Positions 1-6,350 of a DNA stretch of 7,573 nt are shown here, in pieces. The position numbers and the translations under genes were made by a program. The stretch's first letter is position 1. Each line of letters opens with the position of its first letter. The notes beneath the pieces are model-generated. The model was not told the origin of the DNA. It did not search any database and saw only the letters and a list, made by a program, of their open reading frames with translations. The stretch is taken from contig DAOVVW010000033.1 of the NCBI GenBank assembly GCA_030636965.1, positions 1 to 7,573 on the forward strand. The letters are read 5' to 3'. This DNA comes from Pseudomonadota bacterium. GTDB lineage: Bacteria > BMS3Abin14.

Positions 1-129
1 GGCAGGCCCGGCAATTGCTCGCCGAACCCTATCGTCCCGCGCGTCCTCATGGGACAAAACGGGATCGGAAGTCGACTTGTGAACACCCGCGGTTTAACCG
101 CACGGTGTGCTTTAATTATTGGTGTTAAA

Positions 130-167
130 TGGTACCGCGGAATCCCCCGAGGGACCCCTTTTCCGCG
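130..167 (+). other. GC-rich hairpin preceded by a T-box-like 10-mer
   Basis: CGCGGAA (136-142) pairs perfectly with TTCCGCG (161-167), and TCCC (143-146) with GGGA (151-154) forms an inner stem. The 10-mer TGGTACCGCG at 130-139 matches the core of the T-box consensus (UGGNACCGCG) that contacts the tRNA acceptor end. However, the flanking AGGG and matching CCCU of a real T-box antiterminator are missing, no U-tract follows the hairpin, and no plus-strand gene lies downstream. The hairpin is well supported; a T-box identity is not. Confidence 0.3.
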
Positions 168-271
168 CAGCAGAATCTCCCTCTTAAATGAAATTTCAAA
201 TTACAGCAGTTGTCAGTTATTTTCAAGTGTTTTGTGCAGTAAATCACAATTATATTTAATTATTGACAGGG

Positions 272-307
272 TCGTAAAAAGTCCATCCATGACTTCTCAC
301 GAAGTCA
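272..307 (-). repeat. Two overlapping, mutually exclusive hairpins just after the fdhE stop
   Basis: On the minus strand the base after the fdhE stop begins TGACTTC-GTGA-GAAGTCA (307-290), a perfect 7-bp hairpin. A second, longer hairpin overlaps it: TCGTGAGAAGTC (302-291) pairs with GACTTTTTACGA (283-272) over 12 bp including two G-U pairs, with a 7-nt loop. The wobble pairs exist only on the minus strand, so an RNA of that strand is the more stable form. The five-T run lies inside the second arm rather than after it, so this is not a textbook intrinsic terminator, but it may end or protect the fdhE transcript. Similar TCGTAAAAAGTC-type inverted repeats are, from memory, common between genes in Deltaproteobacteria-like genomes. 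Confidence 0.55.
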
Positions 308-1216
308 TCAACCTTCTTCGCCTTCTGCTTCCGTGGGTGATCCAACCCAGACCCCGAAGATGTTCGGCGAAGCCCGGGTGAATCCCTCACCTTCGCCTGC
401 CAGGTCGTACCTGACTGTCAGGAGGTCCTCTACTTCTGGAAACGTGTCCAGTTTATCCCGCACATCCCATGTTTTTATGTAGCCGTCACAGGCCCTGCAG
501 AAATCTACCCTCAGCAATTCACTCTCTTCTTCGATGGTGAAGTAGCCAAGCCCCTTGTTGTCGGTATTATCACAGAAGGGACACATTACCCTGCCGAATC
601 GCCATTGGGTGTGACACCTGTGGCAAACGAGATAACGCTTGCCTCCCTCTCCCTCGAGGTAAGCGACTGCCGGAGCACCTCCGCAGGCGGGACAGGACCC
701 TTTTTCCCAATCACCGGTTTCTATTTCACCGATGGACCTTGCGGCATCGAGGAACGACCCCTTGAGAACGTTGAAGATGACGAATACGCCCACCTCAGGT
801 TCCACTGACAACTCAACAAGTTTGTCCCTGAGCTTTTCCCCTCCATCTGATAGATAAAGGGTGACAAGTTCAGCTAATGTTTCCGTTTCAGCAAGCTTCA
901 AGTGCGACTCGCCCCACCGGCTGTCATCGTCGGAGTGTTTCACCAGGGTCTGCAGTATATCTTTCGCCCGCTTTGCCATCCCCTTCTCTTTCGGCATCAG
1001 GTCCTCTGGCTCAAGCAATGTAAATCCCTCGGCCATCCTCATTTTGGCCTCGTCGGCACTGGGAATCCTGACTTTTTTGGCAAGAGAGAGTTTTTTGGAG
1101 ACAAGCGGATACAGTTCCCGGTAGAGCTCCAGGACATCCTCCATCTCCTCGATATCAATCTTTCCGGCAGTTATTGCTTCGGTTATTGCGTCTTCATGGT
1201 TTTTGGATGCAGTCAT
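308..1216 (-). CDS. fdhE: FdhE-type formate dehydrogenase accessory protein
   Basis: Predicted cytoplasmic maturation factor for Tat-exported molybdenum or tungsten formate dehydrogenases; E. coli FdhE binds the catalytic subunits and is needed for their activity. The 302 residues are close to the usual length of about 300. The N-terminal 165 residues are mostly helical. The C-terminal part carries four CxxC pairs expected of the FdhE rubredoxin-like metal-binding domains: C175/C178 (CPAC), C198/C201 (CHRC), C212/C215 (CPFC) and C240/C243 (CRAC). The start at 1216 is supported by an AGGAG ribosome-binding site about 7 nt upstream. It lies 125 bp downstream of the molybdoenzyme on the same strand, its expected client. 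A heptad-repeat arm begins directly upstream of the ribosome-binding site. Identification is firm at family level; the actual client is inferred from position. Confidence 0.9.
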   Translation of the reverse strand: MTASKNHEDAITEAITAGKIDIEEMEDVLELYRELYPLVSKKLSLAKKVRIPSADEAKMRMAEGFTLLEPEDLMPKEKGMAKRAKDILQTLVKHSDDDSRWGESHLKLAETETLAELVTLYLSDGGEKLRDKLVELSVEPEVGVFVIFNVLKGSFLDAARSIGEIETGDWEKGSCPACGGAPAVAYLEGEGGKRYLVCHRCHTQWRFGRVMCPFCDNTDNKGLGYFTIEEESELLRVDFCRACDGYIKTWDVRDKLDTFPEVEDLLTVRYDLAGEGEGFTRASPNIFGVWVGSPTEAEGEEG

Positions 1217-1226
1217 TATTTCTCCT

Positions 1227-1351
1227 GAGTTCCTGGTTTCTAATTCCTGGTTCCTAGTTTAGAGAGATTTTATACCATAGTCATTAAAATGAATTTAAAT
1301 GTCAAATTTCCATTTCCATACTAGAAACAAGAAACCAGAAACTAGAAACTC
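1227..1351. repeat. Inverted pair of 7-bp tandem repeat arms, fdhE/molybdoenzyme spacer
   Basis: The right arm is four exact-length heptads, GAAACAA, GAAACCA, GAAACTA and GAAACTC (1324-1351). The left arm (1229-1260) has the complementary pattern, GTTCCTG, GTTTCTA, ATTCCTG, GTTCCTA, GTTT. Read against the reverse complement of the right arm, 21 of 28 positions agree, so the arms could fold into a long imperfect hairpin around a 60-nt AT-rich spacer. The right arm contains the stop codon and last two codons of the molybdoenzyme gene (stop at 1342-1344). The spacer holds CATAGTCATTA (1276-1286), shared with the repeat at 4341-4434. Confidence 0.8.
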
Positions 1352-4161
1352 TTTTTAACCACTCTCACCAGAAACGCTTTCATTTCCATTGCACCGCTGG
1401 CGCTATTGTGAATTGCCGTCAGCAGATTATTAGTTCTCCGGTCATCATCTCCATAAAGAGTGAGGGACACAACCGGAAAGCGGCCTCGGCTGTAATGGTA
1501 ATCCCTGATCCGCTCAGTTACGATAGTCCTTGCGTCAACCCCCACTTTGTCGTCTGGGGAATATATGGTTACAACAGTGCCGTCTTCGGCCTCCAGCTCT
1601 TCAGCAAAGGACGGGCTTATCTCCAGAAACCTGGTTGTCCCAAGCTCCCTGAGCCAGTCCACCTTCGCAAGAACTCCTCCGCTGCCCATAACGTTTCCCG
1701 TTCGCCTCAGAGAAAGTATTACAGGATATTTTTCAAGGACTTTTTCAGGTCTTCTGAACAGGTACCCCCACTCGCTCCTTTTGCCATCCCTAAGTGTTAC
1801 GAGGGGGTTTGACTGACCACCTGTCAGGTAATCCGAAAACGGACTGTGAAAAGGTTCGTAATACTCGGGGAAGGGAGAACCCTTGCTCAGCTTCTTCCAG
1901 AAAAGTATCGGGAGGAAGGGTCTTAAGGGCAACACTTCGGTGGCATCAAGTTTTTTGCGCCCCTGTCCTTCATGTCGGAGAAGAATCGTCCTGTCGGTGG
2001 CATCGGAGTAAATATGGGAGAAGGGATCGGGAACACCCCACGGCCAGAACCAACCCCAGTTTTCGAAAATCCCTGTTCCATATTTATCGGATGGATCCCT
2101 TCTTTCCGGAAGCCATTCGTCAACTGCAAACCACCCCCTGTAGAGGCGGTTTCCGCAAACTGCCCCTGACGGCCATTTATTACCGGGTGGCAAAAGCTTG
2201 TCATCGCCACCGGTCCTGGCCTCGAAGCCGTTTATCTCTCTTACGACCTTGTCCACGGTAGCGTTAAACGTCCAGTTAAGAGCCTTAACAGGCTCTGCGG
2301 CCGAACCTGTCTCCTGATCGTAAAGGGTCTTGAGTTCAGTGCCCAGGCGGGAGAGTACTGACAGGAGCGATGCCCTGCCTCGTGGTAGATCCTCACCCGG
2401 AGACAGAGTCCGGACCCTGCGCGAACCATCTGTCAGGCTCCCCTCCCGGAGAGCGGGCGGTTCCGTTGGAATAAAAACAACTTCCGTTTTGACCGCTGCA
2501 ATATTTCCTGCGACTTCCTTCCAGAAGGCAGCCGTTCTGCTGGTATCAACATCCATTACGATCAACAGATCAAGCTTTCTCAGGGTGTCTATTAAATGCC
2601 GCCCACCCGGAAGGCTGCTCAGGGGTTCTGCACCTATCACCACCAGGGCCCTGATTTTGTCTTCAGCGATAGCGCGGATGATACCGTTAGTTGTGAGATC
2701 CTCGTTCTCGTACCTTGCCGGCAGCAGACCCACGGCATCCCGGCCGTTATCCCTGTCAAACCAGGATCTTGCCAGGGCAAAAAGCGCCTCTGCCTCCTCC
2801 CTGCCGTCGGGATTTTTGATGGGATCCTTCCCAACTACAGGAAGAGGGATATACCCTGGGAGAAATGGGGCCAGGAGACCCATATCGCATACACCCTGGG
2901 CGTTACCGGACCCTGCCGCTACAACTATTCCACCTCCCTTTTTCTTCAGGCTACCCAGGAGGCCCTGCACAGTAGCTACAAGCCTCACAACTTCTAAACC
3001 TGCCGTACCCGCAAGAGCACCGGCGCCCAATACGAAACAGGCCGAAAACTCCTGTTCTCCGGTCCTCTGAAGCAGCTTGCATACCCTCCTCAGCAGTGCC
3101 CGGTCAACACCAGCTATATCAGCCGTCTTTTCCAGGGAGTAACGGGAGTAGTGAGATTTGAGGCGTTGGTAAATAGAGTAGGGCTCCGTCAGGGTATTGT
3201 CTCGAATCAGCCTGCCCTTGTTCTTTCCGGAGCGATACCTCAGGTATTCCCCCTCAAGTTCGGTGACTGCCATGAAAGGGGCATCCGTATACCTGGTAAG
3301 TTCGTCTATGCGAGGAGTGCCCTTTTCCATTAACCAGGAAATAATGGCGCCCAGGATAGCCGCATCGCAACCTGGTCTGATGTTGAGCCAGATATCTCCG
3401 GGTCTGGCTGTTTCTGTTCTCCTTGGATCAATGATAACAACATTGCCGCTTCGTCTGCGGACCTCCTCAAGAGCGCGGGCAAGAGCTGGTGAAGTCAGGC
3501 CCGGATTGGATCCCAGAAGGATCACCACATCGCTTTGCGCAACCTGAATAGCAGAATGTGTAGGGCCTGGAAGCCCCAATGTATCCCTGAGGCCCAGGGC
3601 GACCATTCCGCGGCTGACCCGAACGGTCGTATCCATGTGAACGACACCAAGACCACGGAAAAGCTTGGTAGCAAGATAGGCCTGTTCATTGGTGAGGTTG
3701 CCGCCCGCGAGGACTCCAAGACTGTCGAAACGATTTTTCTCCAGGCCCTTACCCACAGGTGATCCCATCTGTATGTCGCGCATATCCTTAATGCGACGGC
3801 CCGCCAGTCCGATAGCTTTCTCGAGAGTTATTTCCTCCCATTTGGAGGTTCCGGGTCTGCGGTAGAGGGGAACCTGCTTTGCGGATATTTCATTGACCTT
3901 CACAACCGCAGCGCCTCTTGCGCAAAGGCTCCCACGAGCCACGGGGCAATCCGGATCCCCCTCAACCCTGAGCCTGCCCCGTGAGTCCTTGAACGATATG
4001 GTTCCGCACCCGAGAGAACAAAGGGGACAGCGGCTGGGGATCAGTTCACCGTAAACAACTTTAGGCCTGTTTTGGGATGCCCGCACCAAATGGGGGCGTT
4101 GGGGCCATAGTGTGCCCAGTATGAAGCTGCCGGATATTTTGAGGAATGTTCGTCGCTTCAT
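1342..4161 (-). CDS. Tat-exported formate-dehydrogenase-like molybdopterin oxidoreductase with altered active site
   Basis: This 939-residue protein belongs to the DMSO reductase superfamily and most resembles the alpha subunit of respiratory formate dehydrogenases (FdnG/FdhA, usually near 1000 residues). It opens with a Tat signal (R3-R4-T-F-L-K plus a short hydrophobic stretch). The [4Fe-4S] ligands are C45, C48, C52 and C80. FdnG-like blocks follow, including LRYRSG (about 307-312), HYSRY (337-341) and NAQGxxDMGLL (420-430), and a C-terminal molybdopterin-dinucleotide-binding domain from about 812 ending in KAFLVRV. At the position of the catalytic Sec/Cys it has Ser183 (codon AGC), followed by Arg184 instead of His; the catalytic Arg aligns with Ala416, and the Lys after the fourth cluster Cys is Arg82. 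Ser can ligate Mo in DMSO-reductase types, so a different substrate is possible; so is an inactive paralogue. No beta or gamma subunit lies beside it. The start fits the Tat signal, although the ribosome-binding site is weak. Confidence 0.85.
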   Translation of the reverse strand: MKRRTFLKISGSFILGTLWPQRPHLVRASQNRPKVVYGELIPSRCPLCSLGCGTISFKDSRGRLRVEGDPDCPVARGSLCARGAAVVKVNEISAKQVPLYRRPGTSKWEEITLEKAIGLAGRRIKDMRDIQMGSPVGKGLEKNRFDSLGVLAGGNLTNEQAYLATKLFRGLGVVHMDTTVRVSRGMVALGLRDTLGLPGPTHSAIQVAQSDVVILLGSNPGLTSPALARALEEVRRRSGNVVIIDPRRTETARPGDIWLNIRPGCDAAILGAIISWLMEKGTPRIDELTRYTDAPFMAVTELEGEYLRYRSGKNKGRLIRDNTLTEPYSIYQRLKSHYSRYSLEKTADIAGVDRALLRRVCKLLQRTGEQEFSACFVLGAGALAGTAGLEVVRLVATVQGLLGSLKKKGGGIVVAAGSGNAQGVCDMGLLAPFLPGYIPLPVVGKDPIKNPDGREEAEALFALARSWFDRDNGRDAVGLLPARYENEDLTTNGIIRAIAEDKIRALVVIGAEPLSSLPGGRHLIDTLRKLDLLIVMDVDTSRTAAFWKEVAGNIAAVKTEVVFIPTEPPALREGSLTDGSRRVRTLSPGEDLPRGRASLLSVLSRLGTELKTLYDQETGSAAEPVKALNWTFNATVDKVVREINGFEARTGGDDKLLPPGNKWPSGAVCGNRLYRGWFAVDEWLPERRDPSDKYGTGIFENWGWFWPWGVPDPFSHIYSDATDRTILLRHEGQGRKKLDATEVLPLRPFLPILFWKKLSKGSPFPEYYEPFHSPFSDYLTGGQSNPLVTLRDGKRSEWGYLFRRPEKVLEKYPVILSLRRTGNVMGSGGVLAKVDWLRELGTTRFLEISPSFAEELEAEDGTVVTIYSPDDKVGVDARTIVTERIRDYHYSRGRFPVVSLTLYGDDDRRTNNLLTAIHNSASGAMEMKAFLVRVVKKSF

Positions 4162-4180
4162 TGTATGGATAGTAGACCTG

Positions 4181-4268
4181 GTTAAAAGTTTAAGGTTTCA
4201 AGTTTAAAGTTTATGATCATGCAGAGATATTACATTACTTGAAACTTTAAACGTTAAACTTTCAACTC
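4181..4268. repeat. Inverted pair of 7-bp tandem repeat arms upstream of the molybdoenzyme
   Basis: Left arm heptads are GTTAAAA, GTTTAAG, GTTTCAA, GTTTAAA and GTTTA (4181-4213). The right arm (4237-4268) reads ACTTGAA, ACTTTAA, ACGTTAA, ACTTTCA, ACTC. The reverse complement of the right arm matches the left at 24 of 28 positions, the best of the three inverted pairs. The 23-nt spacer starts with the palindrome ATGATCAT (4213-4220). The element begins only 20 bp upstream of the molybdoenzyme start, so it probably lies in that gene's 5' untranslated region or promoter. Confidence 0.8.
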
Positions 4269-4340
4269 GCTGAAATACTCCTGAATTGGATGGAGCCGAT
4301 AATGGCAGAGGTTTGTATCAGAATCAATATAGATTATTAA

Positions 4341-4434
4341 GTTGTTGGTTGTTAGTGGTTAGTTGATAGTTAAAGACAAATATCATAGTCATTAGCCTTT
4401 ACCAACAACCAATAACTAACAACTATCAACTATT
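4341..4434. repeat. Inverted pair of 7-bp tandem repeat arms overlapping the 3' end of GntR regulator 1
   Basis: Left arm heptads are GTTGTTG, GTTGTTA, GTGGTTA, GTTGATA, GTTA (4341-4372). The right arm reads CAACAAC, CAATAAC, TAACAAC, TATCAAC (4403-4430). Folded as a hairpin the arms agree at 21 of 28 positions. The right arm supplies the stop codon of the upstream regulator gene (4426-4428) and touches its last codons. The spacer carries CATAGTCATTA (4384-4394), the same 11-mer found between the arms at 1227-1351. Read on the minus strand the core continues as TATGAT, which resembles a -10 box; promoter function is only a possibility. Confidence 0.8.
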
Positions 4435-5094
4435 CTTTAGATGGTCCAGAAGGACCTTTCCACCTGTTTGGACGTTCTTCTTGACCTTCTCCTCGGCGTC
4501 AAACTCGTCGCCCCCCCTAAAGGCTTCAATAATTTCCTCGTGCTGCTGTAGCGTCTGCTGAAACTGTCCGGGAAGGGTCAGGGAAACGATGCCGAATCTT
4601 TTGAAGTGGTCATTTAAGTTGGAGATCATCTGTATGAGCCTGTTGTTACCGGATAATTTCGTAAACAGCATGTGGAACTTCCTGTGTAAACGATAGAAGG
4701 CTTCCAAATCATCACTGTCTATCAGCTTCCTGAGCTGATCGTTGATCTTTTCCAGCTTTTCTATATCTTTCTCCTTAATTTTTGGGGTAGCAAGCCTGGC
4801 GGCCAGTCCCTCCAGAGTGCCCTTGATAATATAAAGATCGTTTGCCTCTTCAGGATCGATATCTGTGACAATTGCCCCCTTGCGGGGGATTATGGTTATA
4901 AAACCCTCGTTTTCCAGCTTTCTGAAGGCCTCGCGCAGAGGAGTTCTGGAGATTCCCATGGATTCGGCGAGTTCCCCTTCCGATATCCTCTCTCCAGGCT
5001 TGAATTTACCCTTGATAATAGCAGTTTTAATGGAGTCGGCTATATCTTCCGACAAGAGCTTGGGCTCCTCTATCTTGATCTTGAAGTCTTTCAT
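4426..5094 (-). CDS. GntR-family regulator, FadR/FCD subfamily (copy 1)
   Basis: Predicted DNA-binding transcription factor of 222 residues, typical for the FCD group. The N-terminal winged helix-turn-helix spans about residues 10-76, with the recognition region ISRTPLREAFRKLENEGF and the wing IPRKGAIV. The C-terminal all-helical FCD effector domain covers about 85-215. FCD domains usually bind a metal with an Asp-x3-His pair and two further His residues. Here the first pair reads His-x3-His (HRKFH), the QQHEE His is kept, and the last expected His is Asn (KKNVQ), so the metal site looks altered. Its start overlaps the stop of copy 2 by 4 bp (ATGA), indicating translational coupling. The two proteins are clear paralogues from a tandem duplication. 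Effector and target genes are unknown; the molybdoenzyme downstream is a candidate target. Confidence 0.88.
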   Translation of the reverse strand: MKDFKIKIEEPKLLSEDIADSIKTAIIKGKFKPGERISEGELAESMGISRTPLREAFRKLENEGFITIIPRKGAIVTDIDPEEANDLYIIKGTLEGLAARLATPKIKEKDIEKLEKINDQLRKLIDSDDLEAFYRLHRKFHMLFTKLSGNNRLIQMISNLNDHFKRFGIVSLTLPGQFQQTLQQHEEIIEAFRGGDEFDAEEKVKKNVQTGGKVLLDHLKNS

Positions 5095-5777
5095 GAACGC
5101 TCTTTAGCCGCCTCCTGCTCCCTGCTCGCCCTGTCAACCTGCTCTGCCAGGTAATCACCGCCCAGCAGTGCATGCTCAACCAATACAGCCTCCGCCAGAC
5201 GCCCGTCCCCTTTCTTGAATGCCTTGATGGCCTGTTCATGCTGCTTTACTGATTCCATCAGCCTGCCAGGCAGGGAGAGGGCCGCCATCCTGAAGCCAAG
5301 GAACCTCTTTACCATCGTATCTCTGATCTCAACAAGCTTCTCGTTGCCGCAAAGAGTAAGAAAATAGTTGTGAAACTCCTCGTTCTTGGTGAAAAATCTC
5401 TCGTAGTTATTGTTCTCGGCACAATCTGCGAGTTCCTTGTTGATCTGGATGAGCTTGTCTACGTCCTTTTCCGTCATTTTTTCCGCGGCGATCCTGGCCG
5501 CATATCCTTCGAGAAGACTTTTCAACTCAAAGAAGTCCTCTATATCCTTCCGGGTGATGTTTGATACGACCGCTCCTTTGCGGGGAATAACTGTGAGAAA
5601 ACCTTCGCTTTCAAGCTGCCTGAAAGACTCCCGGATCGGCGTCCTGCTGATACCCAGACGGGTAGCCAGCTCCGGTTCCGTGAGCTTGGTACCCGGTTTG
5701 AGTTCACCCCTGATAATGGACTCCCGCAGGGAGAAAACAATCTGCTCCCTTAAGGTCTTGTGTTTTCTCAGCTTCAT
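5091..5777 (-). CDS. GntR-family regulator, FadR/FCD subfamily (copy 2)
   Basis: Predicted transcription factor of 228 residues and first gene of the minus-strand group. The winged helix-turn-helix (about 8-75) contains ISRTPIRESFRQLESEGF and IPRKGAVV, nearly the same as copy 1. The FCD ligand-binding domain follows from about 85. Its metal-binding positions look more complete than in copy 1: EEFHNYF supplies the first His, though the usual Asp four residues earlier is Asn, and QHEQA and VEHAL supply later His residues. The C-terminal tail is charged (SREQEAAKERS). The start is followed at once by KLRKHKTLREQI, normal for the family; its ribosome-binding site is weak. The gene diverges from the DUF721 gene across a 140-bp spacer with a TGTATACA palindrome, a shape typical of GntR operators, so autoregulation is likely. 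The effector is unknown. Confidence 0.88.
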   Translation of the reverse strand: MKLRKHKTLREQIVFSLRESIIRGELKPGTKLTEPELATRLGISRTPIRESFRQLESEGFLTVIPRKGAVVSNITRKDIEDFFELKSLLEGYAARIAAEKMTEKDVDKLIQINKELADCAENNNYERFFTKNEEFHNYFLTLCGNEKLVEIRDTMVKRFLGFRMAALSLPGRLMESVKQHEQAIKAFKKGDGRLAEAVLVEHALLGGDYLAEQVDRASREQEAAKERS

Positions 5778-5820
5778 ATCGTATTGTTATCCAGTCAGTA
5801 TCGGAAATTCAGTTGGAAGA

Positions 5821-5844
5821 GTGTATACAATATACAATACACAA
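5821..5844. promoter_or_regulatory. Candidate GntR operator built from 7-bp repeats in the divergent promoter region
   Basis: The 140-bp spacer between GntR copy 2 and the DUF721 gene contains the perfect palindrome TGTATACA (5822-5829), embedded in three tandem heptads, TATACAA, TATACAA and TACACAA (5824-5844). The outer edges also form an inverted pair, GTGTAT (5821-5826) and ATACAC (5837-5842). FCD-type GntR proteins often bind short palindromes centred on GTATAC or similar, so autoregulation and control of both divergent genes is plausible. The AT-rich TATAC runs could also serve as -10 elements; I could not pick a convincing full promoter on either strand. Confidence 0.45.
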
Positions 5845-5917
5845 TTACATTAGTAGTATTGTTACATCTAGTTGTCAAGAAAATACTGCCTTTTGTAACG
5901 ATTTACGGGATTATTTC

Positions 5918-6232
5918 ATGGCAAAAATCGATCGAAAAAGGCCACTGACACCTATCGGAAGCGTGTTAAAGACGCTGCTATCGAAACTCGATCTGCACGA
6001 GGATACCGCCGAGCGGGGCAAGGCAATGCTCGCCTGGGAGATTGTCGCTGGAGAGGCGTCAAAACACTCTGAGCCAGCCCATTTCAGAGGATCTGTTCTT
6101 GTTGTGTCCGTTTCAAATCATGCATGGCTGCACGAACTGTCAATGAGGAAGAGTGAACTCCTGGGGAAACTGGAAAGAGAAGTAGGGACGGGGATCATCA
6201 AGGATCTGAGGTTTGAACTCAAGAGAGATTAG
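5918..6232 (+). CDS. DUF721 protein, DciA-like
   Basis: A 104-residue protein of the DUF721 family. In bacteria lacking DnaC/DnaI, members named DciA help load or activate the replicative helicase DnaB through a KH-like N-terminal domain; many short members are uncharacterised. Family hallmarks seen are an N-terminal helix with PIGSVLKTLLSKL, the W40-EIVAG block, the strand-forming LVVSVSN, and the helix AWLHELSMRKSELLGKL (about 69-85). Only the compact domain is present, with no long disordered tail. I chose the ATG at 5918 (MAKIDRK) over the in-frame ATG at 5813, because the longer start adds 35 residues unlike the family and runs across the probable operator. A weak GGGA lies about 8 nt upstream. 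A heptad array begins on the base after its stop codon. Family assignment is good; helicase loading is inferred. Confidence 0.8.
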   Translation: MAKIDRKRPLTPIGSVLKTLLSKLDLHEDTAERGKAMLAWEIVAGEASKHSEPAHFRGSVLVVSVSNHAWLHELSMRKSELLGKLEREVGTGIIKDLRFELKRD

Positions 6233-6338
6233 GTCCAATGTCCAACGTCCAATGTCCAACGTGATTTAAGTGATGCATAATGCGTAACAAGTGATTGGTG
6301 ATTAGTAATTGGCGATTAGTGAAACCAGGCGTTGGACC
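6231..6338. repeat. 7-bp tandem repeat block after the DUF721 gene
   Basis: Directly after the DUF721 stop (6230-6232) come four heptads, GTCCAAT, GTCCAAC, GTCCAAT, GTCCAAC (6233-6260). After related 7-mers such as GCATAAT and GCGTAAC (6275-6288), a second run reads GTGATTG, GTGATTA, GTAATTG, GCGATTA (6291-6318). The block is closed by an inverted copy of its start: AGGTCCAA (6231-6238) faces TTGGACCT (6331-6338). The 7-bp spacing is nearly unbroken over about 90 bp, although the heptad sequence changes along it. Confidence 0.8.
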
Positions 6339-6350
6339 TACAAAACCCAT

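Larger units (their letters stand above)
1..307. other. Non-coding left-edge region, no gene recognised
   Basis: No protein or known RNA could be assigned here. One plus-strand frame is open from base 1 to 381, but its translation has no recognisable domain and it runs antisense into the 3' end of fdhE, so I treat it as chance. Bases 1-170 are GC-rich with several possible hairpins: 93-bp-region arms GCGG/CCGC near 89-101, AACACC (82-87) against GGTGTT (121-126), and a stronger hairpin at 136-167. Bases 180-270 are AT-rich and featureless. The segment could be the leader of a gene beyond the left edge, the tail of a structured RNA, or decayed intergenic sequence. Confidence 0.4.

Noticed and set aside
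1..381. Plus-strand open frame through the left edge
   Set aside because: The translation has no domain or composition of a real protein, and it runs antisense into the end of fdhE, which is well supported.
2330..3070. Long plus-strand frame (246 codons) inside the molybdoenzyme
   Set aside because: It is antisense to conserved molybdopterin-domain sequence, is rich in Arg, Ser and Pro as expected from a shadow frame, and has no recognisable domain.
3600..3625. Possible in-frame TGA selenocysteine codon in the molybdoenzyme
   Set aside because: The aligned catalytic codon is AGC (Ser183), with no in-frame TGA anywhere in the gene, so no selenocysteine insertion is needed.
4302..4340. 12-codon plus-strand frame MAEVCIRINIDY with a GGAG upstream
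   Set aside because: It is very short, points into the convergent 3' end of a regulator and a repeat arm, and has no follow-on gene to regulate.
1227..4434. CRISPR array
   Set aside because: The repeats are 7 bp, degenerate and tandem without spacers, and no cas gene is present.
5813..5917. Upstream in-frame start for the DUF721 gene
   Set aside because: It would add 35 residues not typical of the family and cross the candidate operator; ATG 5918 begins the normal domain.
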